A stretch of DNA of 64,000 nt from Reticulascus tulasneorum (GCA_001557505.1 LSAX01000002.1:4340001-4404000); one strand, 5' to 3'. Positions 35,348 to 46,548 are shown, counted from the stretch's first letter. The notes: generated by a model not told the origin, from the letters alone. Program-made: numbers and translations.

Positions 35348-36699
35348 TTAAGCAGTAATATTCCCGGCCGTCTCGGGTACCACTATTAACTCGTAGTTCT
35401 CGTTCAAGTAATACCACTCATCATACTGCTTAGGCTTGGCCGCAGCAGGAGCCGGTGCCGATGCAGGGGGGAGGTCAAGCTTGACCGTGGCATCGCACTT
35501 GCTAATGTAGCTATTCTTGATATCTGGGAACGAAGTCTGGTTGTAGTTGATCTCATTGCTGTCAACTTCACCCTTGACCAGGTCCAGCCAGTAGTTGTGA
35601 CCCTTCTCGAGTACGTCTATTATGAAGGAGACATTTTGGTAGTAGTCGCCGACGATGGGAATGATTTCGTCGCCGCGGGCAACCTTGTAGTACTGGATCA
35701 TTTAGCATGTTTATCGATACGTGGGAACAGGCAAGGCCTACTGTCCACCAATCTCTGTAAGACTTCACCAAGCCGGGTCGATATTTCTCCACATCTTCGA
35801 AGGCTATAGAGTCATGAGCAATTGAATCTAGCCTGAAAAGAAGATTCAAGTACTCACAGTTGACAAATGGCGCAAGGGGGTCATTGACGTCAATGGCTAG
35901 AATCTTCCAATCCGTCTCGTCGCCCTGAACTGAGGTTAGCCAAGTTCCATGCTGGAACGCGATTTTTTCGAGTTTGAACTAACATCGTTGACAGCCAAAC
36001 CACCAAGAACTTTGACTTGCTTCACTTGTCCGGTATACCCAATGCTGTGGCTGGAGTTTAGCCCGTTATCTTCGAACGTGTTTGGACTTGCGGCGGACTT
36101 ACTCTTGACCGATATCGAACAAATCAATGGGATCATTGTCACCAGGAAATCCGGTAAAATCATGCTCGAAATTTGGGCTTTCCCATGTCTGTGGAATTGA
36201 TCCGTATAAGAACGGATACGATTTGTGCGGCCAAACACTTTCAACATAGCGAGGCAGATCATTCCTGTCGTCATGAAATATGGGATCTTGCTACTTTGTC
36301 AGCACATCTAAATGGGGAGGTAACTCTTGAATGATGAAACCCACTCAGAGGTTCGTCGCGCTTAATCTCAATCTTTCCATCTTGCCATCTCGGAATCTCG
36401 ACGACAAAGTTGATAATTTGCTTATTGCTCTCGTCCGGCCACAGCGGGACATCGTGCCAAAAGGAGATTGGTTTTCCGGCGCTCTCTAGCCAGATCCGCC
36501 AGTCATGTAAAGGAAGTCAGCACTGGACACAGTTGTTTGGGGGACTACTACTAATTAGACTAAAGACGCCGCTTACTAAAGTGTTACGTCCTCCAACTTC
36601 CCTCAGCGATAGCGAGTCAATGTCAAATACTGCCCTTGGCTGCACAGCCGATGCAAGAGCCGCGACTGGCAAGGCAGCCAGAGAGATAAGGAGCTGCAT
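35348..36699 (-). CDS. Secreted inorganic pyrophosphatase (family I), first intron lacks an AG acceptor
   Basis: Seven exons on the minus strand (36699-36577, 36504-36345, 36286-36103, 36044-35984, 35924-35858, 35803-35742, 35692-35348) encode 333 aa. MQLLISLAALPVAALASA is a signal peptide, unlike the cytosolic enzyme. Family I blocks are clear: SFWHDVPLWPDESN, NFVVEIPRW, the active-site signature DNDPID inside FTGFPGDNDPIDLFDIG, GQVKQVKVLGGLAVNDGDETDWK and YYKVARGD. The catalytic Asp/Lys set appears intact. It hydrolyses pyrophosphate to phosphate with Mg2+. The oddity is intron 1 (36576-36505). It has donor GTAAGC and branch CTGAC, but where the family sequence RNTL/DWRIWLE must resume it ends ACAT rather than ACAG. 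Without splicing there is an in-frame TGA. A fallback donor at GTAACA with acceptor GGCTAG keeps frame but deletes about ten residues. The C-terminal 40 residues are an Ala/Pro linker plus an unassigned tail. Confidence 0.8.
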
Positions 36700-37704
36700 C
36701 GGAATCGCTATTGGAAACTGCTAGCTATAACTGGGAGCATTAATCAGGAGGGCGGACGGGGAAAAGATGTGAGACGAATGTGATTGACTTATTATACCCG
36801 CTGCAACGCTTTTTAGCTGTGCAAATCATAGTTAATCTGCTCGATTCGTGACCGAGCTGTCGGGTCTCGGGCAGTTCGTTATCTCTCTGTAGCCACTCAG
36901 CTGTTGAGATTTCCGTCGATCCCACAACTTTTTACAGGAATCGAGCACGTGCTGAATTGATGTCAGTAAAGTTGAAGGTGTCGCCAAGGCGGCCAAGACA
37001 CTAGATTTGGAGCCCTTGCAGGTCCAGCACGAAGACCAATGACCAGGTCAGCCAGTCCCACGTGAGGAGGAAGGTTTATTTTGATGCTCTCTTGGCCTTC
37101 AATATGATTCTTGGCGCTTGCAACAATGTTAGTGGATAACCCCGTACCGCCGACGAGACGTCACGTACTGCGTCGAAATTCAGACGTCGTTTTATTTTCA
37201 TCCAAGCTACGCCAAATGTGAACGCGTTCGCTTTTGGGCTCCGCATTTGCGGCTAAGTAGCTAACGGCGACGACTGTTGAGACGGTGAAATGGACCTCAC
37301 CTTACTCCCCAGTCGTCTGAACGCTGATCTAAGGCGCCTTACGACCAACGCTCTCCACTTGAATGCTTGCCTTTTGCTGAATTTGTGGGGCATGCGGGCT
37401 ATCCTCGCGTACGGTGGTATGTGCGGACGCAGTAGCATCAATCATCAGCAAATCATTCAGCCGTATGATAACCTCGCAGCGTATGTGGGACTCGTGACAA
37501 CTACCGCGAAGACGTAGCTACACAAAACCCCATCAAATAAACCCTGGAGAGTGATTAAGGAAGCCAATTCCCTAGCCCGAGCCTGTCTTTGAAACTCATA
37601 TATAACATTGTCGGCTAAGACTCTTTCTGAACTAAATAGCCACACACGACTCACGCCTTTCAATTTTTCAAGACTACCGGTACTGCATCTCGGACTTGCC
37701 AAAC
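36700..37704. other. Divergent promoter region, no gene seen
   Basis: 1 kb between the divergent starts of the pyrophosphatase and the small secreted protein. No coding region supported. Confidence 0.5.
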
Positions 37705-38347
37705 ATGAGGCTCCTTTCGTTCGCAGTCCTGGCGGCACTGCCGTTTATCTCCCACGCAAGCCCTATTGCCACTCTTGAAGAGAATGCCGAGTCTCTGATC
37801 GATAAACGTGGCAGGGAGACCGTCTTCTTGTGAACTGCCAAATCCAACTAGCCGGTATTCGATATTCCACCATGGCTGTAAGCCAAGCCCGGTTCACGAC
37901 ATTTCTTCAATCCCGCGCTGATTGGTTCCAATAGTACTATGGCGATGGTGACCAGTCACACATTCCAAGAAGCAACCGACACTTGTCAAGTATCCCACAT
38001 CGACTGGCAGATTTGGGAAGGCAAATCGACAAGTTGCACGTTCGATGATGGCACTACGTTCAGAGCCGAGCTCGGCAGTGGTCCTTATGCTGCCTATACA
38101 TATGCTGGGTATGTTGAGCCAAGTATTCGGCTCCCATGGAGGATTTTCTCATTAGTGATTGTATTGCTGACTTTTTCTCAGTTGGGGAATAAATGGCTAC
38201 AGGAACTCTGCATGCTTCAGAGACAGCGGCCGCTTCCTCTATACACAAGGGGTGGTCACATGCACTGCCACCTACTATCGTCTTCCAGTAAGTTTAACAA
38301 GAAAATGACAGTCCTAAATAAGCATACTAACCTCATCAAAGGGGTAA
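37705..38347 (+). CDS. Small secreted protein with Kex2-type site and 4 cysteines, unassigned
   Basis: Four exons (37705-37829, 37935-38108, 38182-38287, 38342-38347) encode 136 aa; the last exon is only GGG TAA. The signal peptide is MRLLSFAVLAALPFISHA. A short acidic prosegment ends with LIDKR (residues 31-35), so Kex2-type cleavage is likely. The mature part has four cysteines (TDTC, STSC, NSAC, VVTC) and aromatic/Gly-rich beta-like stretches (SHIDWQIWEGKS, PYAAYTYAGWGINGYRNS). The first intron (donor GTGAAC, branch CTGAT, acceptor ATAG) is the weakest call; without it the frame stops early. The family is not recognised; an effector-like role is inference. Confidence 0.65.
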
Positions 38348-39340
38348 GTCGTCAGATCTCAAAGATAGTGTTTGAGATGGCTTTTTTGCGGGCCAGTCAT
38401 GTATCCCGAGCCAAATGCACCGGGGGGGGGGGCAGGCGGACACTATGTAGGTGTACTGAGCCTCCACGTCTTTTGAGTCGAAAATCCCAGCCGAGAGAAG
38501 TAGTACGAGGTCGGCTACCTAAGATCTCCGACAAATAGGACAAGCCTGGAACGTATAGTGCAATCTAGGTTAGAATTCTAATGAAGAACTCATTAGTTTC
38601 ACAATTACGAAGTAAATGCGTTGCTTGTGTGTCGGTGTGATAATGCTCGTCAAACAGCCGGGTTACAAAATGAGAAGTGGGTTTTTACCACTGGCGCAAG
38701 TAGTTCGATTGCTCGTGCCACACACCAATTGAAACAACCCATACAAATAAGCGCCCAAGTTATTTGCGTCCCATATGCCAATCATATTGGATGCACCCAG
38801 GACTCGAAGCGCCGGGCCATGGCAGTGCAACTTGTTGTGTGACAGTGGATGGCTGGCGACATGACTACCTCATCTTTTCCTTTGAGCCGCCTTTCGATTA
38901 ATACCTTATCTGTTCCAGCAGTCTGAATCATTCTCAACAAAGCTCGTTAGCGGCTTGGCAGAGATGGAGAGAATAAGGGGCTGTACGTCCGTAGGGAGTA
39001 CGAAGATACATCACCAAAGATCAAACCAAATCTGGTAGCAAAAGTGCACAGACGAACCCCCAATCAGCTGGCTTTGGAAGGATTTCGCTTGGTCCGGATC
39101 CGAACCAAAGGCCCCTTATGTGCAGTTCGCTTGACGACTGCGCCCGCCAGCGCCTGGTTGCACCGGGGTCTAGGTGTCATTCAATGCCGCCCCCAAATGA
39201 GGCAGGCAAGCTTTCTACTACCTATCTGCGATTAAAGGCAGCGCGCGTGCCATTTCGCGTCATAATTTGATTCCTCAGTCCGTTCTATTATTCTATCAGT
39301 ACTGGAAGGCTCCCTTGAACTGGCGACTACGCACCCTGAA
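38348..39340. other. Intergenic spacer
   Basis: About 1 kb. It contains a run of 11 G near 38422-38432 just past the previous stop, and a 20-base near-palindrome at 39089-39108 about 230 bases before the next gene. No coding region seen. Confidence 0.5.
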
Positions 39341-40308
39341 ATGTTGACCATGTCTTCCTCGTTCAAGATGAACTCTTCAGCGCTTTGCTTTCTCCTGGCG
39401 ACTCTTGTTGGCCTCGGCCACGCAGCCTCACCATGTTATTACCCAGACGGCACCAACGAGGTGAGCGACGTCGTGGCAGCTTGCAACACGACGACAGAGC
39501 ACAGCATGTGTTGCTACCTGAAGCGGACGACTGAGACAAACGACTTATGCAACGCGAACGGCGTTTGCAGCTACGGTATCGACGGTCGGTTAAACCTCGA
39601 TTTTGTGAGAGGTCCTTGTACGGATCCGACATGGCAGAGCCCGTTTTGTCTCCAAGCATTGTGCACCGAGAATGCGAACGTGAGCGCCATTATTCTCAAA
39701 TATTATTGAACGCTTCTGACTTTGGACTGGAACAGGGACGTAATTATGAAGGCGGAGGAGCCCCGCTGACCATTTGCGCCGACGGATCATGGTGCTGCGG
39801 TGTAAATAATTATTCTTGCTGCAATAGCAACCAGGGCATGAGGATCGCCCCTATCATTGGCGTCGCCGAAGATCCTAGCGGCCAAACCAGCACCCGAATA
39901 AGATCGACCAGCACCAGGACAAGCGCAACCCCATCCGGCACCAATTCACTAGAAACGAAAGCCCCCAACAACACGAACGACGACAACAAATCACCCACTC
40001 CCGAGACGAAATCAGGTGGCGGATCATCGCAGGCACTAGTCATCGGCCTAGGTGCTGGATTACCCCTTGCGGCATTGGCCATCGGCGCGGCGGCGATCGC
40101 ATTTATATTTTGGCGACGCAACAAAGCTCTGTCTGTCAGCTTACAAGCAGCCGCGGACGAGAAATGGGGTCACGGCGGCGGAGGTTACGCAATTGCTCCT
40201 GTCGAAGTAGCCGGGTCCCCAAGTGTAGCAGAAATATCGGGCAAAGAACATCCGCCGCGGGAACTGCCGTCGCAAGACAAAGGCTGGGATCCTAGTTGGC
40301 AGCGTTGA
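39341..40308 (+). CDS. Single-pass membrane protein with extracellular Cys-rich domain
   Basis: Two exons (39341-39679, 39736-40308) encode 303 aa. In-frame ATGs at 39350 and 39368 would shorten the N-terminus; the last gives the neatest signal peptide (MNSSALCFLLATLVGLGHA). The ectodomain of about 150 residues has many cysteines in the order SPCYYPDG, VAACN, MCCYL, DLCNANGVCSYG, GPCTDP, FCLQALC, TICADGSWCCG and YSCCN, a pattern common in fungal one-pass surface proteins. A Ser/Thr-rich stalk, a TM helix (ALVIGLGAGLPLAALAIGAAAIAFIF, split here only by eye) and a cytosolic tail starting WRRNK follow. Function is unknown; a surface sensor or adhesin-like role is a guess. Confidence 0.82.
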
Positions 40309-40853
40309 GCAGTATTTTCTCGTGCAGCAGCGTATCTCTCCAGGAAATAAAAGGTTGTGCCACGCATAGGAAAGGATTTGTCAGTGATGAGAGAGTAAAG
40401 GTCAATACTGATAGAGGCCGGTGGACGAGCATCAGCATAGAATTGGTCGGGTTCAGAGACAACTTGGTACTTGTGAAGTACAGAAAGACTACCTAATCCG
40501 GCATTCAGTACCCGGATTGTTTCATGGGAGACGGCGTTCTAGTTCTGCAATAGCATATTAGGAAAGGGGAGCCTGCATTGCTGAATCACGGAGTTAAGGA
40601 ATATTCATCTGAACGCAATATTAAACAAGTCCTCAATTGACTAGTGTTCAACAGATCTTGTCACCCTTGTGTCTAGCTTCAATATCCCATGCTTTGGCTC
40701 CGTATCAAAGGTAGCTAGACGCTTGAAGGTCGAAACTTTGTGTGCGGAACTCTCATTGTGGGCCGCATGTCGACTAAACGCTTGCACATCATATTCAGCA
40801 TATTAGCATGGGTAGCGCGCCAGACTCGTCTTCTAATTAGTATACTCCATCCA
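40309..40853. other. Convergent 3' spacer
   Basis: 545 bases between convergent genes. No supported coding region. Confidence 0.5.
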
Positions 40854-41860
40854 CTATTTGACCCAATGCTCTTTCTTCATCTGCTCTATTGTCCACTCCT
40901 CCAGCTTCGCGGCAAGATCCATATCCTTTGCCATATCACTTTCCGAACCTTTCTCGGCAATCCTCTGGAAATAGGTGCCGCTCTGTTCCTTCTTCAAATC
41001 CAAGCTGGCGACGCAAAATATACTCGTCCATGCTCCACGATCCGAGTCAATCCGGCCTCCCAACCTACCATAAATGTCAAACAGTATCCTCAAGGGGAAT
41101 GGTATTTCCGCTTTCGCGCCTATCTGGCTTTCGACCAAGCCGGGATGCACAATTGCGGTCCAAATCTCCCCCTTGCCAGCCTTGGAGCTGGGAGAATCAG
41201 GACCGTAAAGCTTGTTCAGTGTTTTGGCATGCAAAACATCGGCGAGTTTGGATTGGCCATAGCGGGTCATGCCGCTGCCGTCGGGGAGGGATGTGTCTGA
41301 GAAGTTGATTCCTCCCTCCGGCGCAGAGAAATGGCCCGATGAGGAGACATTTACGATGCGTACGCTGCCCGGCGGGAGTCCGAGGGAGGTTTTGAGCATC
41401 AGAGGCAGTAGAAGGGAAGTGAAGACCCAGTGTGCGAGGTAGTTTGTTTGCCATTGCGCTTCGTGTCCATCTTTCGTCATCTCGAAGGGTGTAGCCATTA
41501 TGCCGGCGTTGTTGATCAGGCCGTGGAGGGCCTTTTCTCTAGAGAGAACCAGCTTGGCTGCGGAGACAACAGTCGACATAGAGAGGTGGTCCATCTCCAA
41601 GATAGTTATGTTTGCGTTAGGGTAGAGGGTCTGGATGTTGGAGATGGCTGCGGATGCTTTCGTAGATGAGCGGGCGCACATGTAGACATGAGCACCATGC
41701 TCCGCAAGGCGAGCCACTGTGCCATAACCTCTGTTCATGATCTGATCAGCGTTGAAATCGTGCAAACAAGGAAAGCCGAGACTAACACTCCTGAATTTCC
41801 GCCGGTGACGATGTAGACTTTACCAGTGAGGTCTGGTACAGAATCTGGGTGGAATGGCAT
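40854..41860 (-). CDS. Short-chain dehydrogenase/reductase
   Basis: Two exons on the minus strand (41860-41787, 41730-40854) encode 316 aa. Using donor GTTAGT and acceptor ACAG rebuilds the nucleotide-binding motif TGGNSGVGYGTVARLAEHG. Further SDR landmarks are LINNAGIMA, VRIVNVSSSGHFSAPEGGI (catalytic Ser region) and the YxxxK pair in RYGQSKLA. HPGLVES follows the active site. It is a classical NAD(P)-dependent oxidoreductase of the WW-domain-oxidoreductase/retinol-dehydrogenase-like fungal group; the substrate is unknown. There is no targeting signal. It is divergent from a bZIP regulator gene 777 bases away. Confidence 0.9.
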
Positions 41861-42637
41861 CTTTGGCGCAACGATATGAGAAATTTTATTGATATGAGGT
41901 TGTTCTAGACTTTTAACGATGAACAGAAAAAGCTAGAGAAGTTGGGAAGGCGAGCAAGGCGGAATGAGTATGATTATGAAGAATAAAAGTTTGGTACTCG
42001 GGCTGGCTGTCACATCTCTTTAATAATGGCCATTTTTGGGTTCGGGAACGATCGAACTGTCCGAAGACGGTGCCCCAAGGCTTTCGCAGTCTCGATAAAG
42101 CCCTCTTGATAATGCCCAACACAACAAACGAGAAGGCAAGACGAGGGCAGGACGATGCGTGATAGGACAAATGTATGATGCAACAGTTTATCGGACCCGA
42201 TCCCCAAGCCCGATTTGGTCAAGCGCACCGGTAAGCCAGATGCATATAAAGAAGCTAGGACCAGAAAAAGTTAGAGCGAACGTCTCACCTGGGCTCCAAG
42301 CCACGCCTCGGCGGGGTCTTCAGACGCCCCGACACCGTTCCCACGGCTGGACGTAACACCGATCAGGAAATCGGAGCGACAGTCGATAACCACCTTCATG
42401 CACATATTCAATTCTTATCAGTCATAATCCACCGCTTTAGCTACTTCGAGATAAGAGTGTCCTCACTGGACCCTGCCAGCGGGACCTGTATTCTGTACAT
42501 GCCACTTACCGCGAACCCGTCGTGCGGCACACGCGCTAGCACCGACTTCATTCTCCCAGAGGAATGATCATACGAAGCCGAAAGGAAGAGTATAACACGT
42601 GATGTCTGCGCATCAATCTGCATTTCCCATCAGGGTT
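41861..42637. other. Divergent promoter between SDR and bZIP genes
   Basis: 777 bases shared by two divergent genes. No other coding region supported. Confidence 0.5.
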
Positions 42638-43762
42638 ATGCCCATGCAACACCTTGCCGAGGTGAGTCTCTCGGAGATCTCTCGGAGAAGGGCTGGTGCC
42701 GATGTCTGCTAACTTGACCAGGCCATCGACAAGGAAGACGACTGGACGGGTCTCACTGATGCTGCATCTCGAAGGAAAATACAGACTCGGCTCAATGTAA
42801 GAGCATATCGTAAGTAAGGCCTGGACTGACTGACATCCTGTCAACACTTGAGGCAGTCGAGAGGGGTTCTTATGTTATGACAATTGTCCCGAGGTTGTAG
42901 TCTACCTGTGACCAACTTTTTGACTAGGACAGCAATCATCATATAGCTTTCCTCCTGTTTGGCATCTTCTTGCGCACTATCCTGACGCATATCTGCAGGG
43001 AGACGAAAAGCCCTTGAGTTGAAAGAATATCACGCAGCCACCCTCAGCTCCGGGACACAAATTGTCAAGACCGAGTCTGAGATACCATGCTGGGTTGAGG
43101 ATTGCCAAACGGTATCCCTTGTCCCAGCCTCAGTAGCCTCTACTCTCAAGGGCAGGGGAACTCCGTTGATACCCGACAAATTCAATAGCTCGAATCGGGC
43201 AGTGGTTGAGACAGCACCCTCACAGAGAATCATCTTTCCTCTATCCTCAGACCACCTGATGACACTCCTCCAATTCAACGTACTCCGCGCCTGTATCGCC
43301 AACCGTCTGCTCATAGCTCCGCTTCTTGAAACCGGAACCCAAAACGAATGCTCTTCGCTAGCAGTAACGCTGCGTGTCCTCCCAGATATCCCTAACCTTC
43401 AGGCCATACCCCCATCCCTGTACCCGACAGCTCTCCAACGAACCGTTCCACACGAGGATTGGATTGATATCCTGCCCCACCCCGTCTGGCGCGACAACAT
43501 CATCCAGGCGATCGGGAACTTTGATGAGGACCAGCTCTGGTCTGACACGATCGGTGGGCTATTCGAGGGGTTTCCGCACTCGGAAGTCGAGGCGCGTGGT
43601 GTCATTGCTTGGGAACCGCCGTGGGATGTCAGCGGTTGGGAAGTAACGGAGGGGTTTTGGCGGAAGTGGGGATGGTCTTTTAATGGGTGCGAGGGCGTGT
43701 TGGAGGCAACTAATAGCTGGCGGAGGAAGAGGGGAGAGGAACCGCTCGTGTATGAGATCTAG
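42638..43762 (+). CDS. bZIP transcription factor with DUF3425 C-terminal domain
   Basis: Three exons (42638-42661, 42722-42809, 42999-43762) encode 291 aa. Splicing gives DDWTGLTDAASRRKIQTRLN then VRAYRRRKALELKEYHA, the short basic region typical of fungal bZIP/DUF3425 proteins (PF11905 type). The large C-terminal domain contains SDHLMTLLQFNVLRACIANR, ALQRTVPHEDWIDILPHPVWRDN and EPPWDVSGWEVTEGFWRKWG, all family hallmarks. It should be a nuclear DNA-binding regulator. The second intron is long for this window (189 bases) and interrupts the basic region; unspliced RNA would stop at once (CGT AAG TAA). The first exon is tiny, and a more upstream start is possible. Confidence 0.85.
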
Positions 43763-45519
43763 GCTGTTGAGATAACCAAGGAAGAGCCGGACTACGGCTT
43801 AAGCAGTGAAGGTTGCTGTTTCCTAGTACACGTTTGGGCAATTAACGAATGCTTTCCGCCTCGAAACTCACCTTCATATGTCGTATCGCGGCAAGGTGCA
43901 GAACCACCCCGGCAACCCAGCAATGATCTGTGTTGTTTCCGTGGTTTTCAAGATTTCTCCAGTACCATTTCATATTTACTGTCCTAGTGTCCCAGTGCCA
44001 GTTTTCGTGACTTCTATGAATCTATTTCCATTGGTAGCTGACGGAGAACCGGGGTCTCTCTCTAGACACCAGGACGTCAACAAGCCATGGAAAATCTGTT
44101 GAGTCGCTTGCTGTTTTGGCCGAAGCTGAATTTCTCAATAAGGAAAGTGCGTGGCAATGGTAGCATTCACAGTTCATAGGGGCATGGCCTACGTAGAATG
44201 TTGAACACTCCCGCGTCCCTTGGTATGATTTGAGATATTTTAATACTCTTAACTGCGTCAGGCACTGTTAGAACCTTTGCATTCATCAAGGCAGGACGGA
44301 TATCTCAATCGAGCCGACAGGTCTTGTTTTACGAACCGAGCAAAGGGTGCAGACCTCGAGTTATCCAGTACCCCGAGAGCGAGATCAAGGGGCGCGAGGC
44401 TGTGCACTGCGCGTTGTAAATTGGTGGAAACACAGATAACAGTTGGTGGAAGTCGAAGTGATTGCGGCCGAAAGAAACTGGGCGATCAGGCAGCGATATC
44501 TCCCGGCGTACGCCGAAATGTCCCTTGTGTTTGGTGCGGTTTGAATGCAAAGGCCAATGGCTCAGCGTTGGCCAAAGATCAATATCATGGCCAGCCACAC
44601 ACTAGTGCAGCTGAGTCTACCAAAGTTTCCATCTGGTTAATAGACAAAGTCAAATTTCGTGGAGCTATCCGATTTGGGCTGCAGCTGAAATCTGCGGCGC
44701 CGACCGTCTCCCCGTTTGGGTGCTGTCTGAGGCGATGCCAATCGGGACAAAATGTGATTCGCCCACAGTCTTCAGCTGTTTGTGCAGCAAACTCCCCTAG
44801 GGCTGAAATATTGAAGGCGCTTGACCGATATTGTAGTGGCGCCACAGCTTGCTTCAAAAGGACCAAACTTATGTTCGAAAAAGTTCTCGCGACAAAGCTT
44901 TTTCGCCAGACCATCGCAATCACGGGCACGATGAGAAGCGGGAAAGAATGTCGTTTTCTAAAAATATGTAAAAGAAATTACTGCTAGAAATCCCGGGACT
45001 AGTGGAACGTGATTTAACTTGCATCAACAATTCTCGTGCTTGATATTCCTGTGGCATCAAGCCTTTGAAAATGTGCCGAACTCTGTGGATCTAGACCAGC
45101 ATCGTGGAGGGTGGCTGGCCCAGCTGAACGAAGTGAAGCCAACCAGAATGCATGGCATCAGCCACCTGGTTACCCAAATCAGTCAAGCCTCGGGGACAAT
45201 CTGCCTTGCTGCCAAGACAATAGTCGTATTCGAGGTCTGGAGAGAAGTGCTGTTATCGTAGATGAGGCGGTGTCAATCTTTAATGCTGTCCTGAATACTG
45301 CAGTAACCATGGATGCCATCTGGACCTGGATGTTCAAACAAGATAAATGGACAGGCTTCTCCCACTTGAACCTGAAATCGGAATAACGAGATCAGTTCAT
45401 CTTCATCTTCCTCCAACTCATCAAGCGGCCTCCCTGCCCTTGGCCATATACCGCTTCCAAATTCCCTTATTACCATCACTTCCTACTATACTATAACACT
45501 ATCAGAGACCGTATATACC
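43763..45519. other. Intergenic, one long open frame without ATG
   Basis: 1.76 kb. A plus-strand frame is open for 237 codons at 44277-44987, but its first ATG is near the end and it resembles no family I know. Otherwise nothing is supported. The last 150 bases are the promoter of the next gene. Confidence 0.5.
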
Positions 45520-46548
45520 ATGAAGCAGACGCAATCTTTCGCCGTGTTGGCGTCCCTACTTCTGGGGCTAGGCCAACCCGTCTTCGCCAGCAGCTCTTCC
45601 TCCGTGTCACCCCTTCTTGCACGCTCACATGGCTCTGTTACCGCGTCTCCACTTCTTAAACGCAAGAATCTCATGACACTATCCCGGAGGCAATCATCTG
45701 GGTGCAGTGCCTTCGAAGAGGAATGCGGAACAAGCTGTATGCCAGCAGGAGAGGAATGTTGCGTCTCCGTCGGCTTCGAGGCCTATTGCCCCGCCGGCAG
45801 CACATGTCTTTCGGATGGATCTTGCGCTACCGATGACGGTTCCGGAGGTGGTGGATCTGGGCCCGGACCATCCGAATGTGGTTTGAGCGAGCTTGCGTGT
45901 GGAACGGGTTGCATGCCCGCAGGAGAAGAGTGTTGCGAGTCGTTAGGCATTGATGGATATTGCCCGGCTGGTGCCACGTGTAGCTCCGATGGATCATGCT
46001 TGGATGGTTCTTCCGGTGGCGGCGGCGGCGGTGGTGGTTCTGACCCCTCCGAGTGCTCGACAGGCGAGGAGGCATGTGGAACTGGGTGTATGCCCGCTGG
46101 CGAGGCATGTTGCGAGTCCCTTGGCTTTGACGGGTATTGCCCCGCCGGCGCTACTTGTGCTACTGATGGCACCTGTGCCGATGGCTCATCGGGTGGCGGT
46201 GATGAAGATTCCGATCCTGGAGCTGGAGAATGTTCTCCCGGAGAAGAAACTTGCGCAACCGGCTGTATGCCAACTGGCAGTGTATGCTGCGCCGAGGACG
46301 AGGTATACTGCCCATTCGGTTCCACATGTGGTCCAGCAGGAACATGCCTGGGTGCATCAGGTGGAGGCTCAGGGGGTGGAAAGGGAACTGGGAATGGTGG
46401 CAGTGGATCTGGAGGCGGTGGTAGCGGATCCGGAGGCGGCGGTAGTGGTAGTCCTCGTAAGCCCAATGGATCTGGAAAACTGAGTCCTGGCAATGCAGGA
46501 TCAGTAGCCGGGCTTACAGTACTCGTTCTTGCAGCGATTTGGGTATGA
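45520..46548 (+). CDS. GPI-anchored-type protein with four tandem 8-Cys modules
   Basis: A single exon of 342 aa. The signal peptide is MKQTQSFAVLASLLLGLGQPVFA. Basic pairs (KRK, RR at about 47-57) precede the repeats and could be processed. Four modules of 39-41 residues begin at Cys62, Cys120, Cys179 and Cys238. Each follows C-x6-C-x3-C-x6-CC-x(6-8)-C-x5-C-x5-C, with CGTGCMPAGEECC as the most constant part. Gly/Ser linkers separate them. A long Gly/Ser tail leads to a hydrophobic C-terminus (AGSVAGLTVLVLAAIWV) that looks like a GPI-attachment signal. The mature protein would be a rigid, disulfide-rich surface or cell-wall protein. The function is unknown. Confidence 0.85.
   Translation: MKQTQSFAVLASLLLGLGQPVFASSSSSVSPLLARSHGSVTASPLLKRKNLMTLSRRQSSGCSAFEEECGTSCMPAGEECCVSVGFEAYCPAGSTCLSDGSCATDDGSGGGGSGPGPSECGLSELACGTGCMPAGEECCESLGIDGYCPAGATCSSDGSCLDGSSGGGGGGGGSDPSECSTGEEACGTGCMPAGEACCESLGFDGYCPAGATCATDGTCADGSSGGGDEDSDPGAGECSPGEETCATGCMPTGSVCCAEDEVYCPFGSTCGPAGTCLGASGGGSGGGKGTGNGGSGSGGGGSGSGGGGSGSPRKPNGSGKLSPGNAGSVAGLTVLVLAAIWV
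45703..46347 (+). repeat. Four tandem cysteine-module repeats within the GPI protein
   Basis: Units at 45703-45825, 45877-45999, 46054-46176 and 46231-46347, with Gly/Ser linkers. Units 2 and 3 are most alike; unit 4 is the most diverged and two codons shorter. This suggests recent duplication of the middle pair. Confidence 0.75.

Noticed and set aside
37800..37930. Possible frameshift pseudogene in the small secreted protein gene
   Set aside because: An intron 37830-37934 with an acceptable donor, a CTGAT branch and a TAG acceptor keeps the frame, so decay need not be invoked.
45783..46493. Pro/Ser-rich minus-strand frame of 236 codons
   Set aside because: It is a mirror of the Gly/Cys-rich GPI protein coding sequence.
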